From Bradyrhizobium sp. AZCC 2176 (GTDB lineage: Bacteria; Pseudomonadota; Alphaproteobacteria; Rhizobiales; Xanthobacteraceae), in contig NZ_JAZHRX010000001.1 of the NCBI RefSeq assembly GCF_036924645.1, forward strand, positions 4,491,501 through 4,555,500: 64,000 nt of DNA. Direction: 5' to 3'. The notes beneath the pieces are model-generated. The model did not search any database, was not told the origin of the DNA, and saw only the letters and a program-made list of their open reading frames with translations. A program made the translations under genes and the position numbers. Each line of letters starts with the position of its first letter. Positions within the stretch are counted from its first letter, which is position 1. Of this stretch, positions 8,303-17,029 are shown in pieces.

Positions 8303-9463
8303 ATGGCTGAAGGACACACCGCTGCGGCGGCAGATGCTGGCGCTTCGGCCGACATCGTCGGGAAGCTCAAGCTTCGCATGATCGACCACTGCCTGCCGCT
8401 GTGGTCGACGGAAGGCTGGGACGACAAGGGCGGCGGCTTCGTCGACCGGCTCGATTCCGACGGCCGTGCCGATGCTTCGGCGCCGCGCCGGGTTTTCGTG
8501 CAGGCGCGTCAGATCTATTGCTACGCCAAGGCGGCGCAAATGGGCTGGTATCCGGACGGCCGTGCGATCGCACTGAAAGGGTTGGAGCATCTCCTGGCGA
8601 CGGCGAAAGCCCCCGATGGCCGACCGGGTTTCGTGCACACACTGACGTCGGATGGCGCTGTACGGGACCCGCTGCGCGATTCCTACGATCACGCCTTTAT
8701 CCTTCTCGCCCTTGCAACCGTCTATGGGCTCGACCGCGATGCGCAGGTCCGCGCCGAGATCGATGCGCTGTGTCACTTCATCGACACGGAGCTGCGCTCG
8801 CCGCATGGCGGCGTTCACGAAGGATTGCCGGTCTCGATGCCGCGGCGGCAGAACCCGCAGATGCATCTGTTCGAAGCGATGATCGCGGCGTTTGACGCGA
8901 CCCACGACACGGTGTTCCAGAACCGGGCCGGGAATTTCTTCAGCCTGTTTCTGGCCAACATCTACGACAAGCAGCTGCAGGTGCTTGGGGAGTATTTCGA
9001 GGAAGATTGGTCGAAGATCGAGCCCGTCAGCGTCGAGCCCGGGCATCAGGCGGAATGGGCCTGGCTGCTGAAGGGCTTTGAACGCATCACCGGCTGCCCG
9101 ACCGGCCGCTACCGCGGGGAATTGCTGGCATCCGCGCTGCGCTATCGCGACGCGGCGACCGGCTGCCTGACCGACGAGGGCGACGCTAACGGCAATATCA
9201 GGCGGCATACGCGCCGGCTGTGGCCGCAGACCGAAATCGCCAAGGCGTGGATCGCGCAGGCGGAAGCGGGCGAGGCGGGGGCTGCGGATGAAGCGCGCGC
9301 GGCGTTGTTGCGGCTCGAACGGCATCATCTCAGCCATCCCGTAGCGGGCGGCTGGTATGACCAGTTCGATCGCGACGGCAACTCGCTGGTTGCCACGATC
9401 CCTGCATCTTCGTTCTACCATGTGCTTTGCGCGGTCGCGGAAGCGGAGCAGGTGCTCGGCTGA
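8303..9463 (+). CDS. AGE-family (N-acylglucosamine 2-epimerase-like) sugar isomerase
   Basis: Protein of 386 residues of the AGE superfamily, (alpha/alpha)6-barrel enzymes that epimerise or isomerise free or phosphorylated sugars (N-acylglucosamine 2-epimerase, aldose-ketose isomerase, mannose isomerase). Barrel signatures include GGGFVDRLDSDG, RVFVQARQIYCYA, DHAFILLALA, NPQMHLFEAMIAA, EPGHQAEWAWLL and GGWYDQFDRDG; the His residues in these segments match the active-site histidines of the family. The ATG at 8303 is chosen because AAGGGGAC lies just upstream; the longer frame from 8240 lacks a site. It is encoded against its neighbours, between livF and the PaaK-like gene, whose transcription it opposes. 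A role in mannose supply to the polysaccharide pathways in this window is possible but unproven. Confidence 0.82.
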   Translation: MAEGHTAAAADAGASADIVGKLKLRMIDHCLPLWSTEGWDDKGGGFVDRLDSDGRADASAPRRVFVQARQIYCYAKAAQMGWYPDGRAIALKGLEHLLATAKAPDGRPGFVHTLTSDGAVRDPLRDSYDHAFILLALATVYGLDRDAQVRAEIDALCHFIDTELRSPHGGVHEGLPVSMPRRQNPQMHLFEAMIAAFDATHDTVFQNRAGNFFSLFLANIYDKQLQVLGEYFEEDWSKIEPVSVEPGHQAEWAWLLKGFERITGCPTGRYRGELLASALRYRDAATGCLTDEGDANGNIRRHTRRLWPQTEIAKAWIAQAEAGEAGAADEARAALLRLERHHLSHPVAGGWYDQFDRDGNSLVATIPASSFYHVLCAVAEAEQVLG

Positions 9464-9477
9464 GCGCCTGAATTCAC

Positions 9478-10317
9478 TCACAACCACCGCTTTCGCCGCT
9501 TGAAGCTCTTGAGGTTCTTGAAGCTCTTGCGCTGGTCGCCGGCGCCGCCGAGGTAGAATTCCTTGACGTCCTCGTTGTCGCGCAATTCGTCGGCGGTGCC
9601 GTCGAGCACGACCTTGCCCTGTTCCATGATGTAGCCGTGGCTCGCGACCGACAGCGCCGCGCGCGCATTTTGCTCCACCAGCAGTATGGTGACGCCGAGG
9701 TCGCGGTTGATCTCCTTGATGATCGCGAACACCTCCTTGACCAGGAGCGGGGACAGGCCCATCGACGGCTCGTCCATCAGGATCATCTTGGGCCGCGCCA
9801 TCAGCGCGCGGCCGATCGCCAGCATCTGCTGTTCGCCGCCGGAGAGATAGCCGGCGAGCCCGGTGCGCTCCTTCAGCCGCGGGAAATATCTGAACACCAT
9901 GTCGATGTCGGCGGCGACCTCGTTGTCGGCCCGGGTGAAGGCGCCGAGCTTCAAATTTTCGATTGATGTCATGTCCGATATGATGCGGCGGCCTTCCATC
10001 ACCTGAAAGATGCCCCGGCGGACGATCTTGTCGGGATCGATGCCGTTGATGCGTTCGCCGTCGAAGACGATTTCGCCGCGGATGACTTCGCCGTCCTCGG
10101 TCTTGAGCAGGCCCGAGATCGCCTTCAGCGTCGTTGACTTGCCGGCGCCGTTGGCGCCGAGCAGGGCTACGATCGCGCCCTTCGGCACTTCGAGGCTGAG
10201 GCCGCGCAGCACCAGGATGACCTTGTCGTAGACCACCTCGATGTTGCTGACGCTGAGGAGCGGCGAGGCCGGTGCCGCCGCCGTCGCGGGACGATTGATC
10301 ACGGTTGCTTCAGTCAT
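9478..10317 (-). CDS. Branched-chain-type ABC transporter ATPase (LivF-like)
   Basis: ATP-hydrolysing subunit of a hydrophobic-amino-acid/organic-acid uptake (HAAT) transporter, 279 residues. Walker A GANGAGKST (about residues 53-61), signature LSGGEQQMLAIGRAL, Walker B MILMDEPSMGLSP and the switch His-region LLVEQNA identify a LivF-type ATPase. Compared with LivF it has about 20 extra N-terminal residues rich in Ala and a basic C-terminal tail (KSFKNLKSFKRRKR). It is the last gene of the operon running from 16717 to 9478. The neighbours (acyl-CoA ligase) suggest a carboxylic acid rather than an amino acid as cargo. Confidence 0.88.
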   Translation of the reverse strand: MTEATVINRPATAAAPASPLLSVSNIEVVYDKVILVLRGLSLEVPKGAIVALLGANGAGKSTTLKAISGLLKTEDGEVIRGEIVFDGERINGIDPDKIVRRGIFQVMEGRRIISDMTSIENLKLGAFTRADNEVAADIDMVFRYFPRLKERTGLAGYLSGGEQQMLAIGRALMARPKMILMDEPSMGLSPLLVKEVFAIIKEINRDLGVTILLVEQNARAALSVASHGYIMEQGKVVLDGTADELRDNEDVKEFYLGGAGDQRKSFKNLKSFKRRKRWL

Positions 10318-10355
10318 GTCCTGATCCTGACATCGTCAGTAGAGCCCTCTGCTGT

Positions 10356-10482
10356 CATCACCCGCCTTGCGCGCAATTGCGCACTGGAGCGGGTGATCCA
10401 GTATTCCAGAGATCCTTGCGATTTACCGAGAAGCCGCGGCGTACTCGGTCCCCCGCCTTCGCGGGGACGACGGCTGAATGCG
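10356..10482. repeat. Palindromic dispersed-repeat candidate in livF-SBP gap
   Basis: The 191-bp gap between the binding-protein gene and livF holds nested palindromes: CACCCGC...GCGGGTG arms around TTGCGCGCAATTGCGCA, and CCCCGCCTTCGCGGGG near the right end. Translated, one frame gives strings such as VIQYSRDPCDLPRSRGVLG that I recall as recurrent artefacts in Bradyrhizobium annotation, which suggests a multicopy element. This is from memory and sequence form only. Confidence 0.5.
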
Positions 10483-10508
10483 TTGGGTCGCCTCTCGGCA
10501 ACCGCTAC

Positions 10509-11789
10509 CTACCAGCCGAGCCACTCGGGCTTGCGCGGCAGGTCGACCGTCTTCACCTTCTCCATCTTGATGCCGCCGTTCTTGACGAGATCGTTGAGCG
10601 GAGCGTCGGTCGCACCTGTGACCTTCATGCGATAGAGATCAACCTTGAGCGTGCCGCGGTGGTCCGTCTCGGTGAAGGTCGAGGGGTTGCAGATGCCTTC
10701 GCCGCCGGCGGGTACCCAATCCTTCTTCTGATAAAAACCCTTCTTGACGTTCTCACCGGTGGCGCCGCCGTTCTTGGCAGCCCATTCCACGGCTTCCTTC
10801 ATGTAGAGCGCGGTGCAGACGCCGGCGACGTAATGCACGGGACGGTAGGTGGTGCCGGCCGCGTCCGACATCTTGGAGATTTCCATGAAGGTCTTCATGC
10901 CGGGCGCGTTGCCGCCCCAAGCCACTGCGGTGCGCAGCGGGAACACCACACCATCGGCAGCAGCGCCTGCGGCTTTCGCAGCGTTCTCGTCCATGCCCCA
11001 GACGTTGCCGAGGAACTGCACGTCGACGCCGGCTGCCTTGCAGGCGTTGAGCACGGAGATGTTGGAGCCGGCGGTGTTGCCGAGATAGGCGTAGTTCGCG
11101 CCCGAGCTCTTCAGGGTCAGGCACTGCGCGCTGTAATCACCGGGCGTCAGCGCGAACACGATCGGCGGCAGCAACTCGAAGCCGAGTTCGGCGGCAATCG
11201 CCTCGCCGGCGGCCTTCGGCGCGTTCGGATAGGGGTGGTTGGCACCCATGTGAACGAACTTCGGCTTGCCGGGCTTGCCCTTGGACTTCCAGTCTTCGGC
11301 GGCCCAGGTCAGCATGCCGCGAACCGCATCCGAGTAGCTCGGGCCGTAGAAGAAGTTGTAGGGGGCAGGCTTGGCCTTGCCGCCGGCGCCGGTCGGATCG
11401 GATAGCGCCGCGGCATAGGATGCCGAAATGTCCGGGATCTTGTCCTGGGCCAGGAATCCCGTCAGCGCTTCGGTGTCGGCGGTGCCCCAACCGAGAATGG
11501 CGGCGACCTTGTCGGAACCGGACCACTTCTTGTACTGGGCGATAGCGCGCGGCACCTGATAGCCGTAGTCGACGGTGTCGACATTGACCTTGGCGCCGTT
11601 GACGCCGCCGTTCTTGTTGATCCAAGCATAGGTGTCCGCGACACCCTGTCCGAACGGCGTCCCGACGTCGGAAGTCGGACCCGAGTAGTCGGCGAGATGC
11701 CCCAGCGAGATCGGCGCCTGGGCCGATGCCGCGGTGCTACCCAACAGCAAAGCGAGCGAGGCGGTGCTCAGTAGAGTCTTCATCGTCAT
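10509..11789 (-). CDS. Periplasmic binding protein of Liv-type ABC transporter
   Basis: Substrate-binding protein of 426 residues in the periplasmic binding-protein type I (LivJ/LivK-like) class. A signal peptide is visible: MTMKTLLSTASLALLLGSTA then cleavage after ASAQA, with mature protein starting near PISLGHLADYSGPTSDVG. Repeated aromatic and Gly-rich stretches (YGYQVPRAIAQYKKW, GWGTADTEALTG) fit the family. GGAGG eight bases before the first ATG fixes the start. It sits between livM and livF in the operon. Family members bind branched amino acids, amides, or aromatic and other carboxylates; the acyl-CoA ligase in this operon favours a carboxylate. Confidence 0.87.
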   Translation of the reverse strand: MTMKTLLSTASLALLLGSTAASAQAPISLGHLADYSGPTSDVGTPFGQGVADTYAWINKNGGVNGAKVNVDTVDYGYQVPRAIAQYKKWSGSDKVAAILGWGTADTEALTGFLAQDKIPDISASYAAALSDPTGAGGKAKPAPYNFFYGPSYSDAVRGMLTWAAEDWKSKGKPGKPKFVHMGANHPYPNAPKAAGEAIAAELGFELLPPIVFALTPGDYSAQCLTLKSSGANYAYLGNTAGSNISVLNACKAAGVDVQFLGNVWGMDENAAKAAGAAADGVVFPLRTAVAWGGNAPGMKTFMEISKMSDAAGTTYRPVHYVAGVCTALYMKEAVEWAAKNGGATGENVKKGFYQKKDWVPAGGEGICNPSTFTETDHRGTLKVDLYRMKVTGATDAPLNDLVKNGGIKMEKVKTVDLPRKPEWLGW

Positions 11790-11845
11790 GGACTAATCCT
11801 CCGGTTATTTCTCGAGGTCTTCTTGTTGTCCGTCCCGTTCCGACC

Positions 11846-12919
11846 TCAATGCGAGAACGGGTAGAGTTTCCAGTATGCCTTGATCTGCCGCCATCGATGC
11901 GCGAGTCCGTCCGGTTCGAACACCAGAAAGACGATGATGATGATTCCGATCGCCATCTCGCGCAAGAAAGCGATATTGTTCTTAAGTCCCAGAAATTGGT
12001 CGATCGGACTGCCGCGCAGCGCGACGCTGAGCCATTCCATCGATTCCGGCAGCAGCACCATGAAGGCGGTTCCCATCAGCGTGCCCATGATCGAGCCGAG
12101 CCCGCCGATGATGATCATGGCCAGGAAGATGATCGAGCGGTCGATGCCAAAGCCTTCGTTGGAGACCACCTGATTGTAGTGCGCATAGAGCGCGCCACCG
12201 ACGCCGGCAAAGAAAGCCGCGAGACCGAACGACAGCGTCCGGTATTTTGTCAGGTTGATGCCCATGATCTCGGCGGACAGATAGTGGTCGCGCACCGCCA
12301 CCAGCGCGCGCCCGTCGCGCGACCGGATCAGGTTGGTGACCAGGAGATAGCAGACGACGACATAGGCGAGCACGACATAGAAATACTGTTTGTCGCCGCG
12401 CAGTGTGTAGCCGAAAATCGAGAACGGTTCGGCGCTGGCGGGAACGCTGCCGCCGGTGAACCATTCGGCGCGGGCAAAGAAGTCGAGCAGGATGTACTGC
12501 GCCGCCAGCGTCGCGATCGCGAGATAGAGCCCTTTCAGCCGCGCGGCGGGCAGGCCAAAGATCAGGCCGACCGCCGCCGTCACGACGCCCGCGAGCGGGA
12601 TGCAGAAGAAGACGGGAATGCCGAACCGGTTCGAGAGATAGGCCGACGTGAAGGCACCGAAGCCGAAGAAGGCGGCATGGCCGATCGATATCTGGCCGGT
12701 GAAGCCGACGACGATGTTCAGCCCGAGGGCTGCGATGCCGAAGATGCCGATCTGGATCAGCAGGCTAAGGATGTATTCGTTGACGACGTGAGGCGCAAAG
12801 CAGACCAGCACGATGCCGGCGATCATGGCGTTGCGGCTGGTCGTGGTCGGAAACACCGTGGTATCGGCCGCATAGCTGGTGCGGAAATCGCCGGCGGGAA
12901 TGAGGGTCTGGCCTGCCAT
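11846..12919 (-). CDS. LivM-like ABC transporter permease
   Basis: Inner-membrane permease of 357 residues, LivM type. Several hydrophobic helices are evident (for instance AGIVLVCFAPHVVNEYILSL and YVVLAYVVVCYLLV) along with the family signature GLNIVVGFTGQISIGHAAFFG and the coupling loop RSRDGRALVAVRDHYLSAEIMGIN. An N-terminal soluble stretch of about 30 residues precedes the first helix. The gene follows livH by six bases, so the pair is cotranscribed, and it precedes the binding-protein gene. It forms the pore with the LivH partner and carries the binding-protein cargo into the cytoplasm. Confidence 0.88.
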   Translation of the reverse strand: MAGQTLIPAGDFRTSYAADTTVFPTTTSRNAMIAGIVLVCFAPHVVNEYILSLLIQIGIFGIAALGLNIVVGFTGQISIGHAAFFGFGAFTSAYLSNRFGIPVFFCIPLAGVVTAAVGLIFGLPAARLKGLYLAIATLAAQYILLDFFARAEWFTGGSVPASAEPFSIFGYTLRGDKQYFYVVLAYVVVCYLLVTNLIRSRDGRALVAVRDHYLSAEIMGINLTKYRTLSFGLAAFFAGVGGALYAHYNQVVSNEGFGIDRSIIFLAMIIIGGLGSIMGTLMGTAFMVLLPESMEWLSVALRGSPIDQFLGLKNNIAFLREMAIGIIIIVFLVFEPDGLAHRWRQIKAYWKLYPFSH

Positions 12920-12925
12920 GATTGT

Positions 12926-13819
12926 TTACACCCGCTCGATGTCTTTGGTGCCGAACAGGCCGTATGGCTTGATCATCAGGATGATGATGAGGGCATAGAA
13001 CGGCGCGATCTCGTAGAGATTGCCCCAGTGCAGATATTCGCTGTCGAGGAAGTGCGCGACGTTCTCCAATAGCCCGATGATGATGCCGCCCAGCACCGCG
13101 CCGCCGACGCTGTCGAGGCCGCCGAGGATCGCCGCCGGAAACACCTTGACGCCATAGGCAGACAGGCCAGCGGAGACGCCGTTGACGACGGCCACCACCA
13201 CGCCGGCGACGGCGGAGACGGTAGCCGAAATCGCCCAGGCCATCGCAAACACGCTTTTGACGGAGATGCCGAGCGATTGCGCCACCTGCTGGTTGAACGC
13301 GGTGGCGCGCATCGCCAGACCATATTTGGAGAGGCGGAAGAACCACGCCATTCCCACCATCATCGCCACCGACACCGCGAGGCTCATCAGATAGACGGTC
13401 TGCACCTGCAGTCCGAGGATATTGACGTTCTGGGTCTGGAAGATGCGCGGGAACGGCTGCAAATTGACGCCGAACATCCACTTCATCAGCGCCGAAAATA
13501 CCGTCGACAGCGCGATCGTCACCATGATCACGGAGATGATCGGCTCGCCGATCATCGGGCGCAGGATCACGATCTGGATGGCGATGCCGAACAGGAACAT
13601 GAAGACCAGCGTGATCGGCATGCCCAGATAGAACGGCACCTGATATTTGGTGAGCAGCCACCAGCACACCCAGGCGCCGACCAGCAGCAGTTCGCCCTGC
13701 GCGAAGTTCACGACCTGCGTCGCCTTGTAGATCAGCACGAACGACATCGCGACCACGCCGTAGAGCGTGCCGACCACGAGGCCGTTGACCAGGAGTTGGA
13801 TCAGAAGCTGGGTGTTCAT
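12926..13819 (-). CDS. LivH-like ABC transporter permease
   Basis: Inner-membrane permease of 297 residues, LivH type, partner of the LivM-like protein. N-terminal helix QLLVNGLVVGTLYGVVAMSF, the family segment KATQVVNFAQGELLLVGAW and the late GGLDSVGGAVLGGIIIGLLE are classic. The region between it and the ligase gene upstream (13820-13967) contains a palindromic repeat rather than a promoter I can recognise. The ABC coupling loop with the ATPases lies around LSKYGLAMRATAFNQQVAQSLGI. Confidence 0.88.
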   Translation of the reverse strand: MNTQLLIQLLVNGLVVGTLYGVVAMSFVLIYKATQVVNFAQGELLLVGAWVCWWLLTKYQVPFYLGMPITLVFMFLFGIAIQIVILRPMIGEPIISVIMVTIALSTVFSALMKWMFGVNLQPFPRIFQTQNVNILGLQVQTVYLMSLAVSVAMMVGMAWFFRLSKYGLAMRATAFNQQVAQSLGISVKSVFAMAWAISATVSAVAGVVVAVVNGVSAGLSAYGVKVFPAAILGGLDSVGGAVLGGIIIGLLENVAHFLDSEYLHWGNLYEIAPFYALIIILMIKPYGLFGTKDIERV

Positions 13820-13842
13820 GCGGTCTCACCGAACTTGCAATT

Positions 13843-13934
13843 CGTCATCGCCGGGCTGGACCCGGCGATCCATCGCTTAAAAAAGAACTTCTTCGAAAGA
13901 GGATGGATGCGCGGGTCAAGCCCGCGCATGACGG
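13843..13934. repeat. REP-like palindromic element, copy A
   Basis: A 92-bp element made of two hairpins: GCCGGG(ctgga)CCCGGC and GCGGGTCAAGCCCGC, bounded by CGTCAT at the left and ATGACG at the right. A close relative is at 43898-43970, with the same order of GCCGGGCTTGACCCGGC, ATCCAT, GATGGAT and CGGGTCAAGCCCGCG. It lies inside the operon between the ligase and livH. Confidence 0.75.
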
Positions 13935-13967
13935 CTGGATTTGTGGCGACGCCGGCGAACAAATCCA

Positions 13968-15899
13968 TCATTCCGCAGCCTCCGCCATCGGCGCGTGCCC
14001 GCCGAGATCAACCACGCGGAGCGTGGTGCGGATGCGCTGGGTGGTGCCGTCCTGGAAGCGGATCACGGTGTCGACGGGAATGTCGCTCTTGCCGCCATAG
14101 ATCGCGTCGATGATGTCGGCGTATTTCTCGTTGATGACGCTGCGGCGGACCTTTCGGGTGCGCGTCAATTCGCCATCGTCGGCGTCGAGTTCCTTGTAGA
14201 GCAGCAGGAAGCGCGAGATGCGCTGTGCCGGCGGCAGCGTGGCGTTGACGCTCTCGACCTCCTTACGCAGCAGCGCATAGACCTCGGGGCGCGAGGAGAG
14301 GTCGGTATAGGTGGTGAACGAGATGCGGTTCTTCTCTGCCCATTTCGAGATGATGGAGTAGCGGATGCAGATCATCGCCGCCAGCGTGTCGCGGCCGGCG
14401 CCGAGCACCACGGCCTCCGCGACGTAGGGCGAGAACTTCAGCTTGTTTTCCAGATATTGCGGTGAGAAGCGCTCGCCGCGCGAAGTCTCGGCGAGATCCT
14501 TGATGCGATCGATGACCACGAGCTGCTTGTCGATATTGAAGTAGCCGGCGTCGCCGGAATGCATCCAGCCGTCTTTCATGTCGGCGGCCGAGGCCTCCGG
14601 ATTTTTGTAGTAGCCGAGGAACATGTTGGGATGGCGCACCACGATTTCGCCGACGCCGTTGACATCAGGGTTGTCGACGCGGATCTCGATATCGCCGGCC
14701 ATCGGCACGCCGGTCGTGTCCGGATCGACCTTGTCGGCGGGGTGAAGCGTGTAGGCCCCGAGCATCTCGGTTTGGCCGTAGAGCGTACGGAGCGGCACGC
14801 CTATGGCCTGGAAGAACTTGAACGTGTCCGGTCCGAGCGCGGCGCCGCCGGTCGCGGCCGAGCGCAGCCGCGTGAAGCCTAAGCGGTCGCGTAGCGCGCG
14901 GAACAGCAACTGGTCGGCAAACCTCGAGCGCTTGCCATGGGCAAGCGCCGAAAGCCCCGTCTTCATGCCGACGTCAAAGAGTTTTTGTTTCAGCGGCGAG
15001 GAGTCCATCACGCCGGCGCGCACGTCGGCCGCGATCGATTCCCAGAGCCGCGGCGCGAACAGCACGAAGGTCGGCGCGATCTCGCGGAAATCGTGCATCA
15101 TGGTTTCGGGCTCTTCGACGAAGCTGACCTTCATCCGGCAGAGCAGCCCTTTGCCGAGCGCGTAGATCTGTTCCATGATCCAGGGCAGCGGCAGCACCGA
15201 GACATATTCGTCGTCCGGTCCCTTCGGATCGAAGGCGAGATAGGCCGCGCAATGTTTGAGGACGCGCCCCGCTGCCAGCATCGCCAGCTTGGGATTGGCC
15301 GTGGTCCCAGAGGTGGTGCAGAGGATCGCGACATCCTCGCCGCTGGTCGCATCGACCAGCCGGTCGTAAAGGCCGGGCTCGCGTGCGGCACGGTTGCGGC
15401 CCATCGCGGCCAGCTTTTCCGCCTCCATCAGGCGCGGGTCGTCATATTTCCGCATGCCGCGCGGATCGGAATAGACGATATGCTTGAGGTTGGGCGCGCG
15501 GTCGGCCAACGCCAGCAGCTTGTCGACCTGCTCCTCGTCTTCGGCGAACACCAGTTTGGCGTCACCGTAGCTGAGCAGATACGCCGCTTCCTCGTCCAGC
15601 ACGTCGCGATAAAGGCCGAGGCTCATGGCGCCGATGGCATGCGTTGCGATTTCGGCGGCGACCCAGTCCGGGCGGTTGTCGCCGATGATGCTGATGACGT
15701 CGCCGCGCCCAAGACCCAGCTCGACCATGCCGAGCGCGAAATCATGCACGCGCGTCTGGTAGTCGTTCCAGGTGAAGACGCGCCACAGCCCGAGATCCTT
15801 TTCGCGCAAGGCGATTTCGCCGCCGTGCTCCCTGGCATTGAGGCGCAGGAGTTTTGGGAAGGTCTCCGCCTGGGCGGCGCGTCCGGCGTAATCCATCAT
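13968..15899 (-). CDS. AMP-dependent long-chain acyl-CoA ligase (FadD15/ACSL-like)
   Basis: Adenylate-forming ligase of 643 residues. The P-loop-like AMP motif reads LCTTSGTTANPKLAM (193-207), with later motifs LYGQTEMLGAYTL, GWMHSGDAGYFNIDKQLVVIDR, and the hinge region with KDL. Length and the long segment after the hinge are typical of the long-chain or FadD15-like branch; an aromatic or dicarboxylic acid is also possible. It overlaps the livG gene upstream by four bases (two tandem ATG codons at the start), so the ligase and transporter ATPase are coupled. The position inside the transporter operon suggests that the acid is trapped as its CoA ester straight after import. Confidence 0.88.
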   Translation of the reverse strand: MMDYAGRAAQAETFPKLLRLNAREHGGEIALREKDLGLWRVFTWNDYQTRVHDFALGMVELGLGRGDVISIIGDNRPDWVAAEIATHAIGAMSLGLYRDVLDEEAAYLLSYGDAKLVFAEDEEQVDKLLALADRAPNLKHIVYSDPRGMRKYDDPRLMEAEKLAAMGRNRAAREPGLYDRLVDATSGEDVAILCTTSGTTANPKLAMLAAGRVLKHCAAYLAFDPKGPDDEYVSVLPLPWIMEQIYALGKGLLCRMKVSFVEEPETMMHDFREIAPTFVLFAPRLWESIAADVRAGVMDSSPLKQKLFDVGMKTGLSALAHGKRSRFADQLLFRALRDRLGFTRLRSAATGGAALGPDTFKFFQAIGVPLRTLYGQTEMLGAYTLHPADKVDPDTTGVPMAGDIEIRVDNPDVNGVGEIVVRHPNMFLGYYKNPEASAADMKDGWMHSGDAGYFNIDKQLVVIDRIKDLAETSRGERFSPQYLENKLKFSPYVAEAVVLGAGRDTLAAMICIRYSIISKWAEKNRISFTTYTDLSSRPEVYALLRKEVESVNATLPPAQRISRFLLLYKELDADDGELTRTRKVRRSVINEKYADIIDAIYGGKSDIPVDTVIRFQDGTTQRIRTTLRVVDLGGHAPMAEAAE

Positions 15900-16717
15900 G
15901 CCGCACTCTCCGCATGAGCCGGCGTATCGTCGGGGTCGACCAGCACGTCGTCCTCTTCGCCGAGATAAGCGCGCTTCACATGGGGATCGGCGAGCACGGA
16001 AGCCGGATCGCCTTCAGCGATCTTGCGGCCGAAATCCAGCACCACGACGCGGTGGGAGATATCCATCACCACGCCCATGTCGTGCTCGATCATCATGACG
16101 GTCATGCCGAACTCTTCGTTGAGATCGACGATGTAGCGCGCCATGTCCTCCTTTTCCTCGAAGTTCATGCCGGCCATCGGCTCATCGAGCAGGATCAGCT
16201 TCGGCTCCAGCGCCATCGCGCGGGCGAGCTCGACGCGCTTGCGCAGGCCGTAGGGCAGGGTGCCGGCGGTGGCCTTGCGCACCGACTGCAGGTCGAGGAA
16301 GTCGATGATCTCCTCCACCTTGCGGCGATGCTCGAGTTCCTCGCGCCGCGCGCCGGTCAGCCAGTACAGCGAGCCCGTGAGGAAGTTGTTCTTCAGGAGG
16401 TGGTGCCGCCCGACCATGATGTTGTCGAGCACGCTCATATGATGGAACAGCGCCAGGTTCTGGAAGGTGCGGCCGATGCCGAGCGCGGGTCGCGCGTTCG
16501 GATTGAGGCCGGTGATGTCCTTGCCGCGATAGAACAGTTGGCCTTCGGTCGGCTTGTAGCGGCCCGAAATGCAATTGACGATGGAGGTCTTGCCGGCGCC
16601 GTTCGGGCCGATGATCGAGAACAATTCGCCCTCGTTCACGCCGAATGAGACCTCGGTCAGCGCGCGAACGCCACCGAAGCGCAGCGATACCCCGCGCACT
16701 TCCAACGTGTCAGCCAC
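15896..16717 (-). CDS. LivG-like ABC transporter ATPase
   Basis: ATPase of 273 residues, LivG type, first gene of the leftward uptake operon. Walker A GPNGAGKTS, LPYGLRKRVELARAM in place of the classic signature as in LivG, Walker B LILLDEPMAGMN and EHDMGVVMDISHRVVVLDFG are clear. The segment RPALGIGRTFQNLALFHHMSVLDN is the LivG hallmark. The C-terminal extension EEDDVLVDPDDTPAHAESAA is acidic. It is transcribed away from the Crp/Fnr regulator at 17030. Confidence 0.88.
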   Translation of the reverse strand: MADTLEVRGVSLRFGGVRALTEVSFGVNEGELFSIIGPNGAGKTSIVNCISGRYKPTEGQLFYRGKDITGLNPNARPALGIGRTFQNLALFHHMSVLDNIMVGRHHLLKNNFLTGSLYWLTGARREELEHRRKVEEIIDFLDLQSVRKATAGTLPYGLRKRVELARAMALEPKLILLDEPMAGMNFEEKEDMARYIVDLNEEFGMTVMMIEHDMGVVMDISHRVVVLDFGRKIAEGDPASVLADPHVKRAYLGEEDDVLVDPDDTPAHAESAA

Positions 16718-16940
16718 TCATTCCCTCCGGATACGGCGCTTGAGCAGCGCTCTTTATCGGTTGTTTGCAATCACATGCGCGATCCTACATCGGCGGTGAC
16801 GGGCAGGCCATCCGACTATCGATGCCGGACGATGTCCTGTGTCACGCGTGGTAGCGTCGCACCCTGGCTACCCGCGCCATAGGCTGCGCGTACCGAGGTG
16901 GCCCTCCTTAGGGCAATGCGATAGTTTGAAATGTCTTTTG

Positions 16941-16957
16941 CCTGACAATTGGTCAGG
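16941..16957. promoter_or_regulatory. Perfect inverted repeat between livG operon and crp-like gene
   Basis: CCTGAC-AATTG-GTCAGG, six-base arms with a five-base spacer, 73 bp before the regulator start and 224 bp before livG. Half-sites TGAC/GTCA are Crp/Fnr-like, but the TGA to TCA spacing is seven bases, one more than the six in FNR and CRP sites. The rest of the 312-bp divergent gap (16718-17029) shows no gene. Confidence 0.5.
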
Positions 16958-17029
16958 AAATTTCGCTGGGCGGCACTCCTGTTGCAGTGCAGCACGAGAA
17001 TCAATGGGGACGCGACGGTCGATGCGATC

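Noticed and set aside
11726..13072. A 448-codon plus-strand frame, with similar ones at 8207-9487, 13277-14113 and 14937-15917
   Set aside because: All are antisense or out-of-frame to genes with intact family motifs and have the biased composition of shadows.
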